From positions 56,633 to 120,632 of the forward strand of contig NZ_FRAF01000009.1 in NCBI RefSeq assembly GCF_900142255.1: a stretch of 64,000 nt of DNA, written 5' to 3'. Each line of letters begins with the position of its first letter. Positions within the stretch are counted from its first letter, which is position 1. The position numbers and the translations under genes are program-made. Below are positions 17,229 through 27,806 of this stretch, piece after piece. The notes beneath the pieces are model-generated. The model ran no database searches. It had not been told where the DNA came from and worked only from the letters and a program-made list of their open reading frames with translations. Source of the stretch: Alicyclobacillus tolerans. Lineage in GTDB: Bacteria; Bacillota; Bacilli; Alicyclobacillales; Alicyclobacillaceae.

Positions 17229-19949
17229 GTGGAAAAGGAGTGGCATTCACTCAGCGTTGTTGACTGTATGGCAGAATTACAGTCCTCTCAAGATGGACTT
17301 TCGGAAACAGAAGCTGCCATGCGCCGTCAACAATTTGGTGCCAACCAGTTGGCAGAAGGCAATAAAGTCTCCCTGTTAACCGTATTTTTGAATCAGTTTC
17401 GCGATTTCATGATTTTAGTGCTATTAGCTGCCACGCTCATCTCAGGATTGCTTGGCGAGTATACCGATGCCATCACCATCATTGCCATTATCATTCTCAA
17501 CGGAGTACTAGGTTTTGTACAGGAAGTGAGAGCGGAAAAATCCCTTGCAGCGCTCAAGGAACTTACTGCACCTGTTGCTCGGGTACGCCGTGCAGGTCAA
17601 GTTCTCTCGCTGCCAGCGCGTGATTTGGTTCCTGGCGATATGGTGCTACTTGCCGATGGCGATCGCGTTCCTGCTGACGCACGCATTGTAACAGCCACTC
17701 ATTTCGCGGTAGAAGAATCCGCATTGACAGGAGAGTCGTTGCCTGTCAACAAGCAACCCGACCTGACCGTACAAGGAGATGCTCCTCTCGGTGACAGACG
17801 CAACATGGTGTATATGGGAACCATGGTGACACGTGGTAAAGCGGAAATTCTTGTGACGGCCACAGGCATGCAAACAGAAATGGGAAAAATAGCTCATCTC
17901 ATGCAACAATCCGAGGATACTTTGACTCCATTGCAGAAACGTCTTGAAGAGCTGGGAAAGGTGCTCGTTTGGTTGGCTCTTGGTTTGACGGTGGTTGTGG
18001 TTTTGACTGGCGTATTGCACGGGCATCCTTGGGTACAGATGTTTCTGGCTGGTGTTTCTCTGGCGGTGGCTGCTATTCCAGAAGGATTGCCAGCCATTGT
18101 CACGATTGCTTTGGCACTTGGCGTACAGAGAATGATTAAACGGAATGCGATTGTTCGCAAATTACCATCTGTGGAGACGCTTGGATGTGCTACAGTAATT
18201 TGTTCAGATAAAACGGGTACATTGACGCAAAACAGAATGACTGCTTTGCACGTTTATGCTGATGGTGTGACCTACGATATCAGTGGAACGGGTTACGAAC
18301 CAGCCGGTGAATTTTTACTTGCTGGGCAAAAAGTTCATCCGGATAAACGGGCTGCTCTGAAAAGTCTGATTGAAATTGGTGCAGTATGCAATAATGCGTT
18401 GATGGTGCAAAAGAACTCAGAGAATGGCAGTCAATGGCAAGTTCAAGGAGATCCAACAGAAGGCGCATTGCTAGTTATGGCAGCTAAAGCTGGTTTTACT
18501 GAACCAGACAGTGTCTATACAAGGCTTGGCGAACGGCCATTTGATTCAGAACGCAAAATGATGTCCGTACTTGTTCAGCATGGCAATGAATACATGGCTT
18601 TTGTCAAAGGTGCACCTGACGTGTTGTTGAAAAAATCCACACGCATGTTTTCAGGTGGGCGAGAGGTCGGTCTTTCAGCTGGTTTGCAAAAATCTATTGT
18701 CGAGATGAATGATCGTTTTGCCAGCGAAGCGTTGCGCAATCTCGCTTTTGCTTACAAAATGTTCCCTTCCCAAGAAGCTGCAATGGCTGGCGATTGGGAA
18801 AGTGATTTGGTCTTTGTAGGATTGTGCGGGATGATGGATCCACCACGTGAAGAAGCCTACGAAGCCATTTTAAAATGCCGAGAGGCAGGTATTCGCACTG
18901 TCATGATCACAGGCGATCATCAACAAACGGCTACAGCGATTGCCAAAAAACTGACGATTTTACCGGAAGGCGGTAAAGTTTTAACGGGTGCAGAGTTAGA
19001 CAAGTTGAGCGATGAAGACTTATTGCGACTTGCTAAACAGACGTTTGTCTATGCCCGAGTTTCCCCAGAACATAAGTTACGTATAGTTCGTGCTTTGCAG
19101 GCGAACGGAGAAATAGTTGCCATGACGGGTGATGGTGTGAACGACGCCCCTGCCATCAAACAGGCGGATATTGGGATTTCCATGGGGCAAAGTGGAACCG
19201 ATGTGGCTAAAGAAGCTTCTTCGCTCGTCCTGGCAGACGACAACTTTGCCACCATTGTAGCAGCCGTAGAGGAAGGACGCGGCATATACGACAATATCAA
19301 AAAATTTATTCGCTATTTGCTAGCATCTAACGTTGGAGAAATCGTGACTATGTTTTTAGCCATGTTGATTGGATTGCCGTTGCCGTTGCAACCTATTCAA
19401 ATTCTTTGGGTCAATCTTGTGACTGACGGGTTACCTGCGATTGCCTTAGGGGTCGATCCAGCGGAAAAAGACATTATGAAACGCCGCCCGCGCAATGTCC
19501 ATGAAGGCATTTTCGCACGTGGTATGGGTACCAAGATTCTCAGCCGTGGCATTTTAATAGGAATTGTCACGCTGGCTGTGTTCATGTATACGCTGCAGCG
19601 CGAACACAATTTGCATTTGGCTCAAACCATGGCCTACGCAACTCTCACCATGGCCCAGCTCATACTCGTCTTTGATTGTCGTTCACTGGAAGGCGGTATC
19701 TTGAAACGAAACTTTTTTGGAAATATATGGCTTATTCTGGCGGTTGTTTCTTCGGTGCTCTTGTTTCTCATTACGCTTTATGTTCCTTCCATTGCCAGAG
19801 CTTTTGATACCGTTGCGCTTTCACCGACACAGTGGGCCATTGTTTTGGTTCTTGCGGCCATTCCCACGTTTGCTTTATCGATTCGCAGGGCAGGCAGAAA
19901 TGCGTTGCGCCCCAAAGACAAGAATGATTCTCATCGTTTTGCTGCATGA
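17229..19949 (+). CDS. P-type calcium-translocating ATPase (P2A, YloB-like)
   Basis: Membrane pump that exports cations, by homology Ca2+, using ATP. Residues appear in the canonical order: TGESLPV in the actuator domain, PEGLPAIV in M4 (ion site), DKTGTLTQN with the phosphorylated Asp, and [10 protein letters not shown]; hydrophobic segments lie at the N-terminus, around M3-M4 and in a C-terminal group of six. The GTG at 17229 has AAAGGGGT at good distance; the frame also has ATG 17196. At 906 residues it is of usual length. It sits next to rqcH as in B. subtilis. Exact ion specificity is inferred. Confidence 0.92.
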   Translation: MEKEWHSLSVVDCMAELQSSQDGLSETEAAMRRQQFGANQLAEGNKVSLLTVFLNQFRDFMILVLLAATLISGLLGEYTDAITIIAIIILNGVLGFVQEVRAEKSLAALKELTAPVARVRRAGQVLSLPARDLVPGDMVLLADGDRVPADARIVTATHFAVEESALTGESLPVNKQPDLTVQGDAPLGDRRNMVYMGTMVTRGKAEILVTATGMQTEMGKIAHLMQQSEDTLTPLQKRLEELGKVLVWLALGLTVVVVLTGVLHGHPWVQMFLAGVSLAVAAIPEGLPAIVTIALALGVQRMIKRNAIVRKLPSVETLGCATVICSDKTGTLTQNRMTALHVYADGVTYDISGTGYEPAGEFLLAGQKVHPDKRAALKSLIEIGAVCNNALMVQKNSENGSQWQVQGDPTEGALLVMAAKAGFTEPDSVYTRLGERPFDSERKMMSVLVQHGNEYMAFVKGAPDVLLKKSTRMFSGGREVGLSAGLQKSIVEMNDRFASEALRNLAFAYKMFPSQEAAMAGDWESDLVFVGLCGMMDPPREEAYEAILKCREAGIRTVMITGDHQQTATAIAKKLTILPEGGKVLTGAELDKLSDEDLLRLAKQTFVYARVSPEHKLRIVRALQANGEIVAMTGDGVNDAPAIKQADIGISMGQSGTDVAKEASSLVLADDNFATIVAAVEEGRGIYDNIKKFIRYLLASNVGEIVTMFLAMLIGLPLPLQPIQILWVNLVTDGLPAIALGVDPAEKDIMKRRPRNVHEGIFARGMGTKILSRGILIGIVTLAVFMYTLQREHNLHLAQTMAYATLTMAQLILVFDCRSLEGGILKRNFFGNIWLILAVVSSVLLFLITLYVPSIARAFDTVALSPTQWAIVLVLAAIPTFALSIRRAGRNALRPKDKNDSHRFAA

Positions 19950-19973
19950 TGCGAGGCAGGTTCAGTACCGGTT

Positions 19974-20011
19974 ATCTGGCAACGCTGATATAGCGTTAGC
20001 CAGATTTTTTT
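19974..20011 (+). terminator. Intrinsic terminator after the Ca-ATPase gene
   Basis: ATCTGGCAACGCT pairs with AGCGTT-A-GCCAGAT (one bulged A, five-base loop), followed by seven T. Confidence 0.85.
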
Positions 20012-20031
20012 GTTGAGATTCTCTGAGCTTC

Positions 20032-20060
20032 TTGTCCAATGATTCTCCCTAGGGTAGAAT
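20032..20060 (+). promoter_or_regulatory. Promoter of the remA-gmk-rpoZ operon
   Basis: TTGTCC (20032-20037), 17-base spacer, TAGAAT (20055-20060). A leader of about 100 bases precedes remA. Confidence 0.6.
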
Positions 20061-20169
20061 GGAAGCACTTTTGATTTGTCGGTATGAGACTGAGCGTTGC
20101 GTCAGATTCCATGATTTTCGTTTGGTGGCAGGCTTGGAATTTGGCGTAAGTACGCAAGGGGGAGCCGTG

Positions 20170-20436
20170 ATGAGTATTAAACTCATCAATATCGGATTTG
20201 GCAATATCGTTTCAGCCAACCGAATCATCGCCATTGTTGCTCCCGAATCCGCGCCTATTAAACGCATTATTCAGGAAGCGCGCGATCGCGGTATGCTGAT
20301 TGACGCAACGTACGGCCGAAGAACGCGCGCTGTTATTATTGTCGATAGCGGACACGTAATTCTGTCGGCTGTGCAACCGGAAACAGTTGCCCATCGCATG
20401 GCGAGCAAAGAACATATGATTGAGGATGAAGAATGA
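20170..20436 (+). CDS. remA: Extracellular matrix regulator RemA (DUF370)
   Basis: Small DNA-binding regulator that activates biofilm matrix genes in B. subtilis. The 88-residue product starts [19 protein letters not shown] and has the conserved [22 protein letters not shown], typical of the family along its whole length. ATG 20170 has AAGGGGGAG upstream; the frame stays open for 37 codons before it, but that part is not family-like. Coupled to gmk by ATGA. The yicC/yloC gene that usually precedes it is absent. Confidence 0.93.
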   Translation: MSIKLINIGFGNIVSANRIIAIVAPESAPIKRIIQEARDRGMLIDATYGRRTRAVIIVDSGHVILSAVQPETVAHRMASKEHMIEDEE

Positions 20437-21044
20437 GCAGTCAGGTGCAAAGGCCCGGTTTGTTGTTTGTGTTAAGCGGCCCTTCTGGAGCAGGCAAAGG
20501 GACGGTCTGCAAGGCGTTATTGCAAAGAGAACGAGAGATGAAACTGTCTGTCTCCGTGACCACTCGCGCTCCGCGCGAGGGAGAACGGGAGGGTGTGAAT
20601 TATTTTTTTCGTTCAGTCGAACAGTTCAAAGCCATGATTGAGGCTGACGAGTTGTTGGAATGGGCTAAGGTTTATGAGAATTATTACGGTACTCCAAAGA
20701 CATTTGTTGCAGAACAGTTAGCTGCGGGGTATGATGTATTCTTGGAGATCGACATTCAGGGTGCGCTGCAGGTCAAACGACGCTTTCCGGATGGCGTGTT
20801 TTTATTTTTGATTCCGCCGTCTGCAGCCGAGCTGCAATCGCGTATTCTTGGACGGGGCACGGAAACAGATGATTCATTTCGTCTGCGCTTTGGTGCGGCC
20901 AGAGAAGAATTGCAGATGATGCGCGAGTATAATTACGTCATTGTGAATGATCAGGTGGATCGCGCTGTATCTCGCATTCTTTCCATTATGGAAGCGGAAC
21001 ATTGTCGTGTGAAACGCAATCTCTACCTGTTGAACGAATGGTAA
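20433..21044 (+). CDS. gmk: Guanylate kinase
   Basis: Phosphorylates GMP to GDP. P-loop GPSGAGKGT (about 16-24), the GMP-binding segment [17 protein letters not shown] (42-58) and [11 protein letters not shown] (near 108) are present. 203 residues, normal length; ATG overlaps the remA stop by four bases. Confidence 0.96.
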   Translation: MSSQVQRPGLLFVLSGPSGAGKGTVCKALLQREREMKLSVSVTTRAPREGEREGVNYFFRSVEQFKAMIEADELLEWAKVYENYYGTPKTFVAEQLAAGYDVFLEIDIQGALQVKRRFPDGVFLFLIPPSAAELQSRILGRGTETDDSFRLRFGAAREELQMMREYNYVIVNDQVDRAVSRILSIMEAEHCRVKRNLYLLNEW

Positions 21045-21063
21045 TTCGGAGGTGGAATGGTAA

Positions 21064-21264
21064 ATGCTTTACCCTTCTATTGACAAATTGTTAACCAAAG
21101 TGGACAGCAAATACGCGCTGGTTGTAGCTACAGCCAAGCGTGCACGCAAGTTACAGGATGCCAATATGAATGTGCCGGGATCATCCACTACCATGAATGT
21201 AAGCCGCGCCCTTTGGGAAATTGCTGACGGTGTCATTCGCTATGAGCGGGCACAGACTTCCTGA
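21064..21264 (+). CDS. rpoZ: RNA polymerase omega subunit
   Basis: Assists assembly of the beta' subunit. The 66-residue protein begins MLYPSIDKLLTKVDSKYALVV and has the conserved AKRAR followed by the family's middle and ALWEIADG. A GGAGG SD precedes the ATG. Position after gmk is universal in Bacilli. Confidence 0.95.
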   Translation: MLYPSIDKLLTKVDSKYALVVATAKRARKLQDANMNVPGSSTTMNVSRALWEIADGVIRYERAQTS

Positions 21265-21304
21265 GTTGCGACGAGCGCCAAAAAGGAGCTTTGACTCTGC
21301 CATG

Positions 21305-21348
21305 GGGGCAGCGCAACCCGCTAGTGGGTTGGCCTGCCCTCTTTCTCG
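21305..21348 (+). other. Hairpin between rpoZ and coaBC
   Basis: GGGCAG-CAACCC pairs with GGGTTG-CTGCCC around a six-base loop, interrupted by a 2x2 internal loop and followed by TCTTTCTC. It could attenuate coaBC-priA transcription, but the T run is imperfect. Confidence 0.35.
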
Positions 21349-21372
21349 TGCGTATAGTGCATTGGAGGTGAA

Positions 21373-22587
21373 ATGAATTTTATGGAAGATAAGCATATTT
21401 TATTAGGCGTTTCAGGTGGCATAGCTGCTTTTAAAGCGGCTTCGCTGGCGAGTCTTTTGGTCAAGGAAAAGTATGCGGTTCAAGTTCTGATGACTGAACA
21501 TGCGCTTGAATTTGTCACGCCCTTGACTTTTCAAGCTTTGACCAAACGTCCGGTGATTGTCAGTACGTTTGATGAGCCGAGTCCGGACAGCATCGCACAT
21601 ATTCATCTGGCCGATCACGCCAAATTGTACGTGATTGCTCCCGCTACGGCGAATGTCATAGCGAAATTAGCTCACGGACTGGCAGATGATATGGTGACTA
21701 CGACAGCACTTGCCGTAACCTGTCCATTGATGGTGGTGCCGGCCATGAATGTACACATGATGAATCATCCAGCGGTTATTGATAATTTGGAAATTCTTCG
21801 GTCGCGTGGTGTGTTGGTGGTTGATCCTGCAGAAGGACCGCTAGCCTGTGGATATACGGGGCGTGGACGACTTCCCGAACCTGAAGATATTGTCAGCGTA
21901 ATTCGCGCTGTACTTTCTCGAGAAAAAGATTTGCAGGGATGCCGTATCCTGGTTACTGCTGGTCCGACTGTTGAAGCTATCGATCCGGTGCGCGTCATAA
22001 CCAATCCTTCGTCTGGCAAAATGGGTTATGCGCTGGCGCGAGCGGCTGTAGAACGTGGTGCAGAGGTGACATTGGTGTCTGGACCGGTATCACTACCACC
22101 GGTAGAAGGTATTGAACTGATACGGATAGAGAGTACAAACGATTTGCTGGAGGCGGTTTCCCACCGTTTTTCAGACACCGATGTGTTGATTGCGGCAGCC
22201 GCGCCAAGTGATTTTCGACCTGCTGAACGATTGTCGAACAAATGGAAGAAGCAAAACGGGATTCCAGAAATTAAATTTATTCCCAATCCGGATGTTCTTG
22301 CCACTATGGGTCAGCAAAAAACGAATCAAATTTTGATCGGATTTGCAGCAGAAACAGAAGGGAATCCTGAGGAAGCGCGGCGCAAATTGGAGCAAAAGCG
22401 ATTGGACATGCTTGTTCACAATAATATTTTGCTGCCCGGTGTTGGATTTCAAAGCGATACAAATGAAGTCACCTTATATCACGCGCACGGACAGGTAGAA
22501 ACTTTGCCTAAAGCGAGCAAAAACGAGATCGCCCAGATCATTCTCGACAGAGTAGCAGCGCTTTGGCATGCTCGCAAGGAGGGCTAA
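21373..22587 (+). CDS. coaBC: Bifunctional phosphopantothenoylcysteine decarboxylase/synthetase
   Basis: Catalyses two steps of coenzyme A synthesis: CTP-dependent joining of phosphopantothenate and cysteine, then FMN-dependent decarboxylation. The N-terminal flavoprotein (CoaC) domain has GVSGGIAAFKA (12-22), the catalytic-His region HIHLADHA, PAMNVHM and ACGYTGRGRLPE. The C-terminal CoaB domain begins near 190 with ILVTAGPTVEAIDPVR and continues with NPSSGKMG. GGAGGTG precedes the ATG. 404 residues, normal. Confidence 0.95.
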   Translation: MNFMEDKHILLGVSGGIAAFKAASLASLLVKEKYAVQVLMTEHALEFVTPLTFQALTKRPVIVSTFDEPSPDSIAHIHLADHAKLYVIAPATANVIAKLAHGLADDMVTTTALAVTCPLMVVPAMNVHMMNHPAVIDNLEILRSRGVLVVDPAEGPLACGYTGRGRLPEPEDIVSVIRAVLSREKDLQGCRILVTAGPTVEAIDPVRVITNPSSGKMGYALARAAVERGAEVTLVSGPVSLPPVEGIELIRIESTNDLLEAVSHRFSDTDVLIAAAAPSDFRPAERLSNKWKKQNGIPEIKFIPNPDVLATMGQQKTNQILIGFAAETEGNPEEARRKLEQKRLDMLVHNNILLPGVGFQSDTNEVTLYHAHGQVETLPKASKNEIAQIILDRVAALWHARKEG

Positions 22588-22590
22588 ACT

Positions 22591-24888
22591 GTGCGCCGCT
22601 GGATAGCCAATGTGGTAGTCAATGTAGCGGCGCGCGTAGTGGACAAGACTTTTTCCTACGCGGTGCCAGATGACTGGGAAATCCATCGTCTGCTTGGCAG
22701 TCGAGTTTTAGTGCCTTTTGCCAATCGCAAACTGGTGGGATATGTTCAGTCTTTGACGCCTGTCGATGTCAGCCCCCCTGGCGTATCGACTGTCGAGTTG
22801 AAGCCATTGCTTGAGATGCTGGATAGTCTGCCGCTTTTGACACCAGACCTGCTGGCGCTGGCAGAATTTATTTCATACCGTTACGCAGCGACTCGTCTGC
22901 AGTCGATTGAGACGATGCTGCCCTCTTTGTTGCGAGGAATGCCCCGTCAGAAAGGTAAGGATAGTGGTGCCAAAGCATACCCTGTCCTGGTGCGCAGCGC
23001 TAGTCTGTCTGAACTGCAACAAGCACTCTCCAGTGCACGGGCAAATGCGCACTGGCTGAAGAAAATTCTTGCGGATTTAATGGTGGATGAAGAAATTGCG
23101 CTTGCCAAATGGGCCATCACCCCTAGTCATTCGAGTGTTCAGCAACTGCTTGAGCGAGGTTTGGCACAAATGCAATGGCGTGAGAAACCTCGTTTGCAAG
23201 CTTTCTATGAAGAATTGGCACTGAGTTCAAAAACGTCCACCAAGTCTTTGCCAGAACTGACATCCGCTCAGCAACGGACGCTCGCTCAACTGAGTCAAGC
23301 GCTTGCTGTCAAGGAATCAAAAACTTTTGTATTGCACGGAGTCACTGGGAGTGGCAAAACGGAAGTTTATTTGCGATTCATCGAACAGATTGTGAAAGCT
23401 GGCGGTGGTGCGATTGTGCTCGTTCCAGAAATTGCCTTGACACCGCAGATGGTAGAAAAATTTGTAAGCCGATTTGGTTCTAAAGTAGCACTTTTGCATT
23501 CTGGTTTATCCGATGGCGAACGCCGAGACGAGTGGATGAGGTTGCGCCGCGGCGAGGCATGCATTGCTGTTGGAGCGAGATCGGCCATCTTTGCTCCGGT
23601 CGCCAACTTGCGTTTGGTTGTTATTGACGAGGAGCATGAACCTACTTATAAGCAAGAAGAATCTCCACGCTATGATACACGCCAAGTTGCACTGGAGCGC
23701 GCTCGTTTGTGTCAGGCTATCGTCCTGTTAGGAAGTGCCACACCTTCTCTGTATGCTATGAATTTGGCGGAAACCGGCAAAGCACGAATGCTCAGTCTTC
23801 CCCAACGAGCGAATGGAAGGCCATTACCAACTGCTCAAATCATCGATATGCGGGAAGAATTGCGCAATGGACATACGAGTATTCTCAGCCGGGCCTTACA
23901 GGAAGCTCTAACGGAGACGCTCGCACGGCGTGAACAGACGATTCTTTTTCTGAATCGACGTGGTTATGCGTCTTTCTTGCTTTGTCGGCATTGTGGCGAA
24001 GGTGTAGAGTGTCCGCGTTGTAGTATTCATCTAACCTTACATCGGCAGGGACAAACAGGTGGATTTCGTTTGACGTGTCACTATTGCGGATATTCGACGC
24101 CCGCACCAGAGCGTTGTCCGGCTTGCGCTGAAGTTGCTATGCGTCCGTATGGGCTGGGAACGCAACAAGTCGAGGATACGTTAAAAGAGCTGTTTCCCAC
24201 TGCCCGCATATTGCGCATGGATGTCGATAGCACACGGCGCAAAGGAGCGCATAAAGATCTGTTGGATAAGTTTATGCATCAAGAAGCGGACCTTCTGATT
24301 GGCACGCAAATGATTGCCAAGGGACTTGATTTCCCCAATGTTACGCTGGTGGGTGTTTTAAATGCTGACTCACTTCTGATGGTACCGGACTATCGATCAG
24401 AGGAGAGAACTTTTCAGCTGCTGACTCAGGTAGCAGGGCGCGCTGGACGCGCAGAAAAACCGGGCAGCGTGCTGATTCAAACCTATCGTCCAGAGCACCA
24501 TACGATAGTAGCTGCGGCGCGCCATGACTACAACGCGTTTTATCAATATGAGCGTTATCAACGATTACAGTATCGATACCCGCCTTTTTGCGAGATAGCA
24601 GCTTTTCTCGCTAGTCATCAAGAGGAACGTTATGCCAAAGGTGCTGCCGAGCGCTTTTTTCGCGAATTGATGCGTCATCCTGCTCCTGATGGGGTTGTTG
24701 TTTTACCAGCTTCGCCTGCCGGACTTTTGCGTGTAGAAGATAGGTATCGCTATCAGGTTGTGGTAAAGTATCCTGAGTGGAACAATGTGCGAGATTGGAT
24801 CATCCAGGCGTTTGACACTGTCTATGAACGAATGCGGAAAATACAAGGCGTCTGTATATTAGATGTCTCCGCAGGTCGTATAGGTTAA
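22591..24888 (+). CDS. priA: Primosomal protein N' (PriA helicase)
   Basis: 3'-5' helicase that restarts stalled replication forks. Order: N-terminal 3'-DNA-binding domain, Walker A GVTGSGKTEVYLRF (about 250-263), VIDEEHEPTYKQEE (Walker B), then zinc-binding Cys pairs (CRHCGEGVECPRC and CHYCG/CPAC) and the C-terminal helicase lobe with TQMIAKGLDFPNV. GTG start three bases after coaBC. The 765 residues are normal for Firmicutes. Confidence 0.95.
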   Translation: MRRWIANVVVNVAARVVDKTFSYAVPDDWEIHRLLGSRVLVPFANRKLVGYVQSLTPVDVSPPGVSTVELKPLLEMLDSLPLLTPDLLALAEFISYRYAATRLQSIETMLPSLLRGMPRQKGKDSGAKAYPVLVRSASLSELQQALSSARANAHWLKKILADLMVDEEIALAKWAITPSHSSVQQLLERGLAQMQWREKPRLQAFYEELALSSKTSTKSLPELTSAQQRTLAQLSQALAVKESKTFVLHGVTGSGKTEVYLRFIEQIVKAGGGAIVLVPEIALTPQMVEKFVSRFGSKVALLHSGLSDGERRDEWMRLRRGEACIAVGARSAIFAPVANLRLVVIDEEHEPTYKQEESPRYDTRQVALERARLCQAIVLLGSATPSLYAMNLAETGKARMLSLPQRANGRPLPTAQIIDMREELRNGHTSILSRALQEALTETLARREQTILFLNRRGYASFLLCRHCGEGVECPRCSIHLTLHRQGQTGGFRLTCHYCGYSTPAPERCPACAEVAMRPYGLGTQQVEDTLKELFPTARILRMDVDSTRRKGAHKDLLDKFMHQEADLLIGTQMIAKGLDFPNVTLVGVLNADSLLMVPDYRSEERTFQLLTQVAGRAGRAEKPGSVLIQTYRPEHHTIVAAARHDYNAFYQYERYQRLQYRYPPFCEIAAFLASHQEERYAKGAAERFFRELMRHPAPDGVVVLPASPAGLLRVEDRYRYQVVVKYPEWNNVRDWIIQAFDTVYERMRKIQGVCILDVSAGRIG

Positions 24889-24915
24889 GGAGTTCGGGAA
24901 GAGGAGAGGATGTTT

Positions 24916-25407
24916 ATGGCGTTGCGTGTCATCCGTACGGGCAACGACCCTGTTTTGAGACAAGTCGCTAAACCGGTGCCAGTCGTCAATGAGGCTATTC
25001 GCAAGTTGTTAAGTGATATGGCAGAAACTATGTATCATGCCGAAGGAATAGGTTTGGCTGCTAATCAGATTGGAATTGCAAAGCGAATTGTGGTTATGGA
25101 TATCGGTAAGGAATCAGGCTTGATTGAAATGGTTAATCCGGAAATTATAGAGAAATCCGGGACTCAGCGTTCTGTAGAAGGGTGTCTCTCATTGCCTGGC
25201 ATCAGCGGTGAGGTAACACGCGCGGCGTATGTGCGCGTACGTGCTTTGAATAGACAGGGAGAGACTTTTGAAATAGAAGCCAAAGATTTGCTCGCTCGTT
25301 GCATTCAACATGAGATAGACCATCTCGATGGTATTCTCTTTACTGATTATTTAACTTCTGAACAGATTCGTAGAGATGAATCCTATGCTTCGGAGGCGCA
25401 GCAATGA
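24916..25407 (+). CDS. def: Peptide deformylase
   Basis: Metal hydrolase that removes the N-formyl group from new proteins. All three motifs are present: GIGLAANQIG, EGCLSLPG (metal Cys) and QHEIDHLDG (HExxH-type). ATG 24916 is nine bases from AGGAG; the earlier ATG at 24910 is too close. 163 residues, class Ib-like length. Coupled to fmt. Confidence 0.95.
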   Translation: MALRVIRTGNDPVLRQVAKPVPVVNEAIRKLLSDMAETMYHAEGIGLAANQIGIAKRIVVMDIGKESGLIEMVNPEIIEKSGTQRSVEGCLSLPGISGEVTRAAYVRVRALNRQGETFEIEAKDLLARCIQHEIDHLDGILFTDYLTSEQIRRDESYASEAQQ

Positions 25408-26360
25408 GTGATTACCGCGTATTGTATCTCGGTACACCAGATTTTGCTGTGCCTGCTTTGAGGGCGTTAGCTGAAAGAGGATACCAACTTCGGGTTATCA
25501 CACAACCGGATCGTCCAACTGGCCGCAAACGTTTGTTGACGCCTCCTTCTGTCAAACAGGAGGCTCTTCGTCTCGGCTTGCCTGTGTTGCAGCCAGAACG
25601 TCTCAAGACCCCCGAGGTGAGAGAGTATGTTGCCTCATTTTCTCCAGATGTTATGGTGACAGCTGCTTATGGGAAGATTTTGCCAGAATGGTTTCTCGAA
25701 ATGGCTAAACAGGGTGGGTTAAACATCCACGCTTCTTTGCTTCCTAGATGGCGCGGCGCAGCGCCTATTCAAAGGGCCATCATGGCAGGGGATACGGTCA
25801 CGGGCGTAACGCTTATTCAAATGGTACGCGAGTTGGATGCCGGCCCTATTCTGGCTGCGGCTCAAACTGAAATTGCCGCGAATGACAATGTGGAAACTTT
25901 GCATCAACGCCTTGCTGAAATGGGTGCTCAATTACTTATACAGTATTTGCCGAATTATTTGGCAGGCTGTTGTAAACTACAACCGCAACCTGCAGAAGGT
26001 GTGACGTATGCAGAACGTATCTTGCGTGAGGACGAATGGATTGATTTTTGTCAGCCTGCATGTCAGGTGGATTGCCAAATTCGCGCTTTGACACCTTGGC
26101 CTGGTGCGTCAGTGATGGTGGAAAGTGAGCCTATGAAACTATGGAATGCGCGTTTGCTGGAAACTGTGATACCTGCGAAGGCGGTTCCTGGCGAAGTGGT
26201 GATGAATGGGAATTTGGTTTCTGTAGCTTGCGGTGATGGTAGATGGATTGAACTTATCGAAGTGCAACCTTCAGGGCGCAGGCGAATGCCTGCGGATGCC
26301 TGGATGCGTGGGTTAAACGGACGGCAGGTGATTTTTTCGTGCAAAGACGGCCATCCATAA
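25404..26360 (+). CDS. fmt: Methionyl-tRNA formyltransferase
   Basis: Formylates initiator Met-tRNA with 10-formyl-tetrahydrofolate. LYLGTPDFAVPAL at the N-terminus, the catalytic NIHASLLPRWRGAAPIQRAI (Asn-His, about 109-128) and a C-terminal OB-like tRNA-binding domain are visible. ATG overlaps the def stop (ATGA). 318 residues, normal. Confidence 0.95.
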   Translation: MSDYRVLYLGTPDFAVPALRALAERGYQLRVITQPDRPTGRKRLLTPPSVKQEALRLGLPVLQPERLKTPEVREYVASFSPDVMVTAAYGKILPEWFLEMAKQGGLNIHASLLPRWRGAAPIQRAIMAGDTVTGVTLIQMVRELDAGPILAAAQTEIAANDNVETLHQRLAEMGAQLLIQYLPNYLAGCCKLQPQPAEGVTYAERILREDEWIDFCQPACQVDCQIRALTPWPGASVMVESEPMKLWNARLLETVIPAKAVPGEVVMNGNLVSVACGDGRWIELIEVQPSGRRRMPADAWMRGLNGRQVIFSCKDGHP

Positions 26361-27718
26361 CAGCTCGTTCAGTTGCGCTGGCGGTGCTCACGCGCGTGGA
26401 GAGTGGAAACGCCTATGCCAATATTCTGCTGGCCGAGCAATTGGCGAATTCCCCCCTCGACGCGCGCGATCGAGGTTTGTGCACAGAATTGGTTTACGGT
26501 ACCTTGCAACAAATGCGTCTTCTTGACGCTTGGCTGCAAACCTGTTTGCAACGCTCGCTGCAAAGTCTGGATAGCAACGTGCGATGGATTCTGCGCATGA
26601 CAGCATACCAATTGCTTCACCTGGATCGTATACCTGATTATGCTGCCATCCACGCGGCGGTTGAAATGTGCAAAATTTCGGCTCCACGCGCTAGTGGTTT
26701 TGTCAATGGTGTTTTACGTAATCTGATGAGACGCGGCTCACCTCGTCAGCAGTTGGACAGGCTTTTACAGAATGTGACCGATCCGATAGAACGCCAAGCT
26801 CTATCCTTGTCATTGCCCACATGGATATACGCAGGTCTCAGTCAGCGATATGGTGCTGAAGCTGCTACCCGAATGCTGGAGGCGCAAAATCATCCTGTTC
26901 CGCTCAGTGTGCGCGTCAATTTGTTGCGAACCAACCGTGAAGAATTGTTGCAGCGTCTCCATCATCAACTGGGTGAGGGTGCGGCAGAGTCTTCGCCACT
27001 TTGTGAAGAAGCTGTGCATTTACGTTTATCGCAAGATGTCCGCTCACTCGATGTTTATGGTGACGGTTGGATGACTCTTCAAGATGAAGGAGCCATGCTT
27101 GTGGTGGAGGCTGTGGATCCACAGGCAGGTGAGCGTGTTTTGGATATGTGTGCCGCTCCTGGTGGCAAAACTACACATATGGCAGAACGCATGGGCAATC
27201 AAGGATGGATTGATGCTCTGGATGTGCATTTGCACAAAGTTCGATCGATCAAAGAAGCGGCTTCAAGATTAGGAATTGATATCATCCATCCGCGCTTGTT
27301 GGATGCACGCAAGGCCAGTAATCAACCGCCTTTGCAGGAAGTCTATGATGCTGTGTTGTTGGACGCGCCTTGCAGCGGTTTTGGCGTATTGCGTCATCGT
27401 CCCGATATTCGCTGGCGCAGAAGTCCTGCAGATATTGAAAGTTTGAAGGTTTTACAACAGGAATTGCTATGGAATGCGGCGCGTTTCGTTCGTCCTGGAG
27501 GTAGGATTGTCTATTCTACTTGTACGCTCTGGGCGGAGGAAAACGAACTGCTAGTTGAACGGTTTTTATTGGAACACAAGGAATTTCAGGTTGTGGCGGT
27601 TCCTCGGTTGGAGCGTCTTTTAGCAGGGCGGCATTTGACTCAACTAGGATACTTACTGTCGCCTGAATGGTATGCGACGGATGGATTTTATATGGTTCGA
27701 CTGGAGAAACAAGTTTAG
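26339..27718 (+). CDS. rsmB: 16S rRNA m5C967 methyltransferase RsmB (Sun)
   Basis: SAM-dependent methyltransferase with an N-terminal NusB-like RNA-binding domain (about 5-140) and a Rossmann methylase domain: LDMCAAPGGKTTHMAE near 265, LDAPCSGFGVLRHRPDIRW near 341, and STCTLWAEENE with the second catalytic Cys. GTG 26339 lies 22 bases inside fmt, consistent with coupling. 459 residues. Confidence 0.93.
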   Translation: MQRRPSITARSVALAVLTRVESGNAYANILLAEQLANSPLDARDRGLCTELVYGTLQQMRLLDAWLQTCLQRSLQSLDSNVRWILRMTAYQLLHLDRIPDYAAIHAAVEMCKISAPRASGFVNGVLRNLMRRGSPRQQLDRLLQNVTDPIERQALSLSLPTWIYAGLSQRYGAEAATRMLEAQNHPVPLSVRVNLLRTNREELLQRLHHQLGEGAAESSPLCEEAVHLRLSQDVRSLDVYGDGWMTLQDEGAMLVVEAVDPQAGERVLDMCAAPGGKTTHMAERMGNQGWIDALDVHLHKVRSIKEAASRLGIDIIHPRLLDARKASNQPPLQEVYDAVLLDAPCSGFGVLRHRPDIRWRRSPADIESLKVLQQELLWNAARFVRPGGRIVYSTCTLWAEENELLVERFLLEHKEFQVVAVPRLERLLAGRHLTQLGYLLSPEWYATDGFYMVRLEKQV

Positions 27719-27724
27719 ATGGTC

Positions 27725-27754
27725 TTGCCAATCGATATGTCAAGTAAGTATAGG
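27725..27754 (+). promoter_or_regulatory. Possible promoter before rlmN
   Basis: TTGCCA (27725-27730), 18 bases, TATAGG (27749-27754), in the 88-base gap before rlmN. Confidence 0.35.
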
Positions 27755-27806
27755 AAGCTATGGAAGTCAAATTTAATGATGAAATCAGAAGAGAGGAATT
27801 TCTGAA

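Noticed and set aside
17148..17246. 33-residue N-terminal extension of RqcH
   Set aside because: It runs over the start of the divergent Ca-ATPase frame and has no family similarity; ATG 17147 has a good SD.
20059..20169. N-terminal extension of remA (37 codons from ATG 20059)
   Set aside because: RemA proteins begin at [12 protein letters not shown]; the extension includes part of the promoter -10 box and has no SD.
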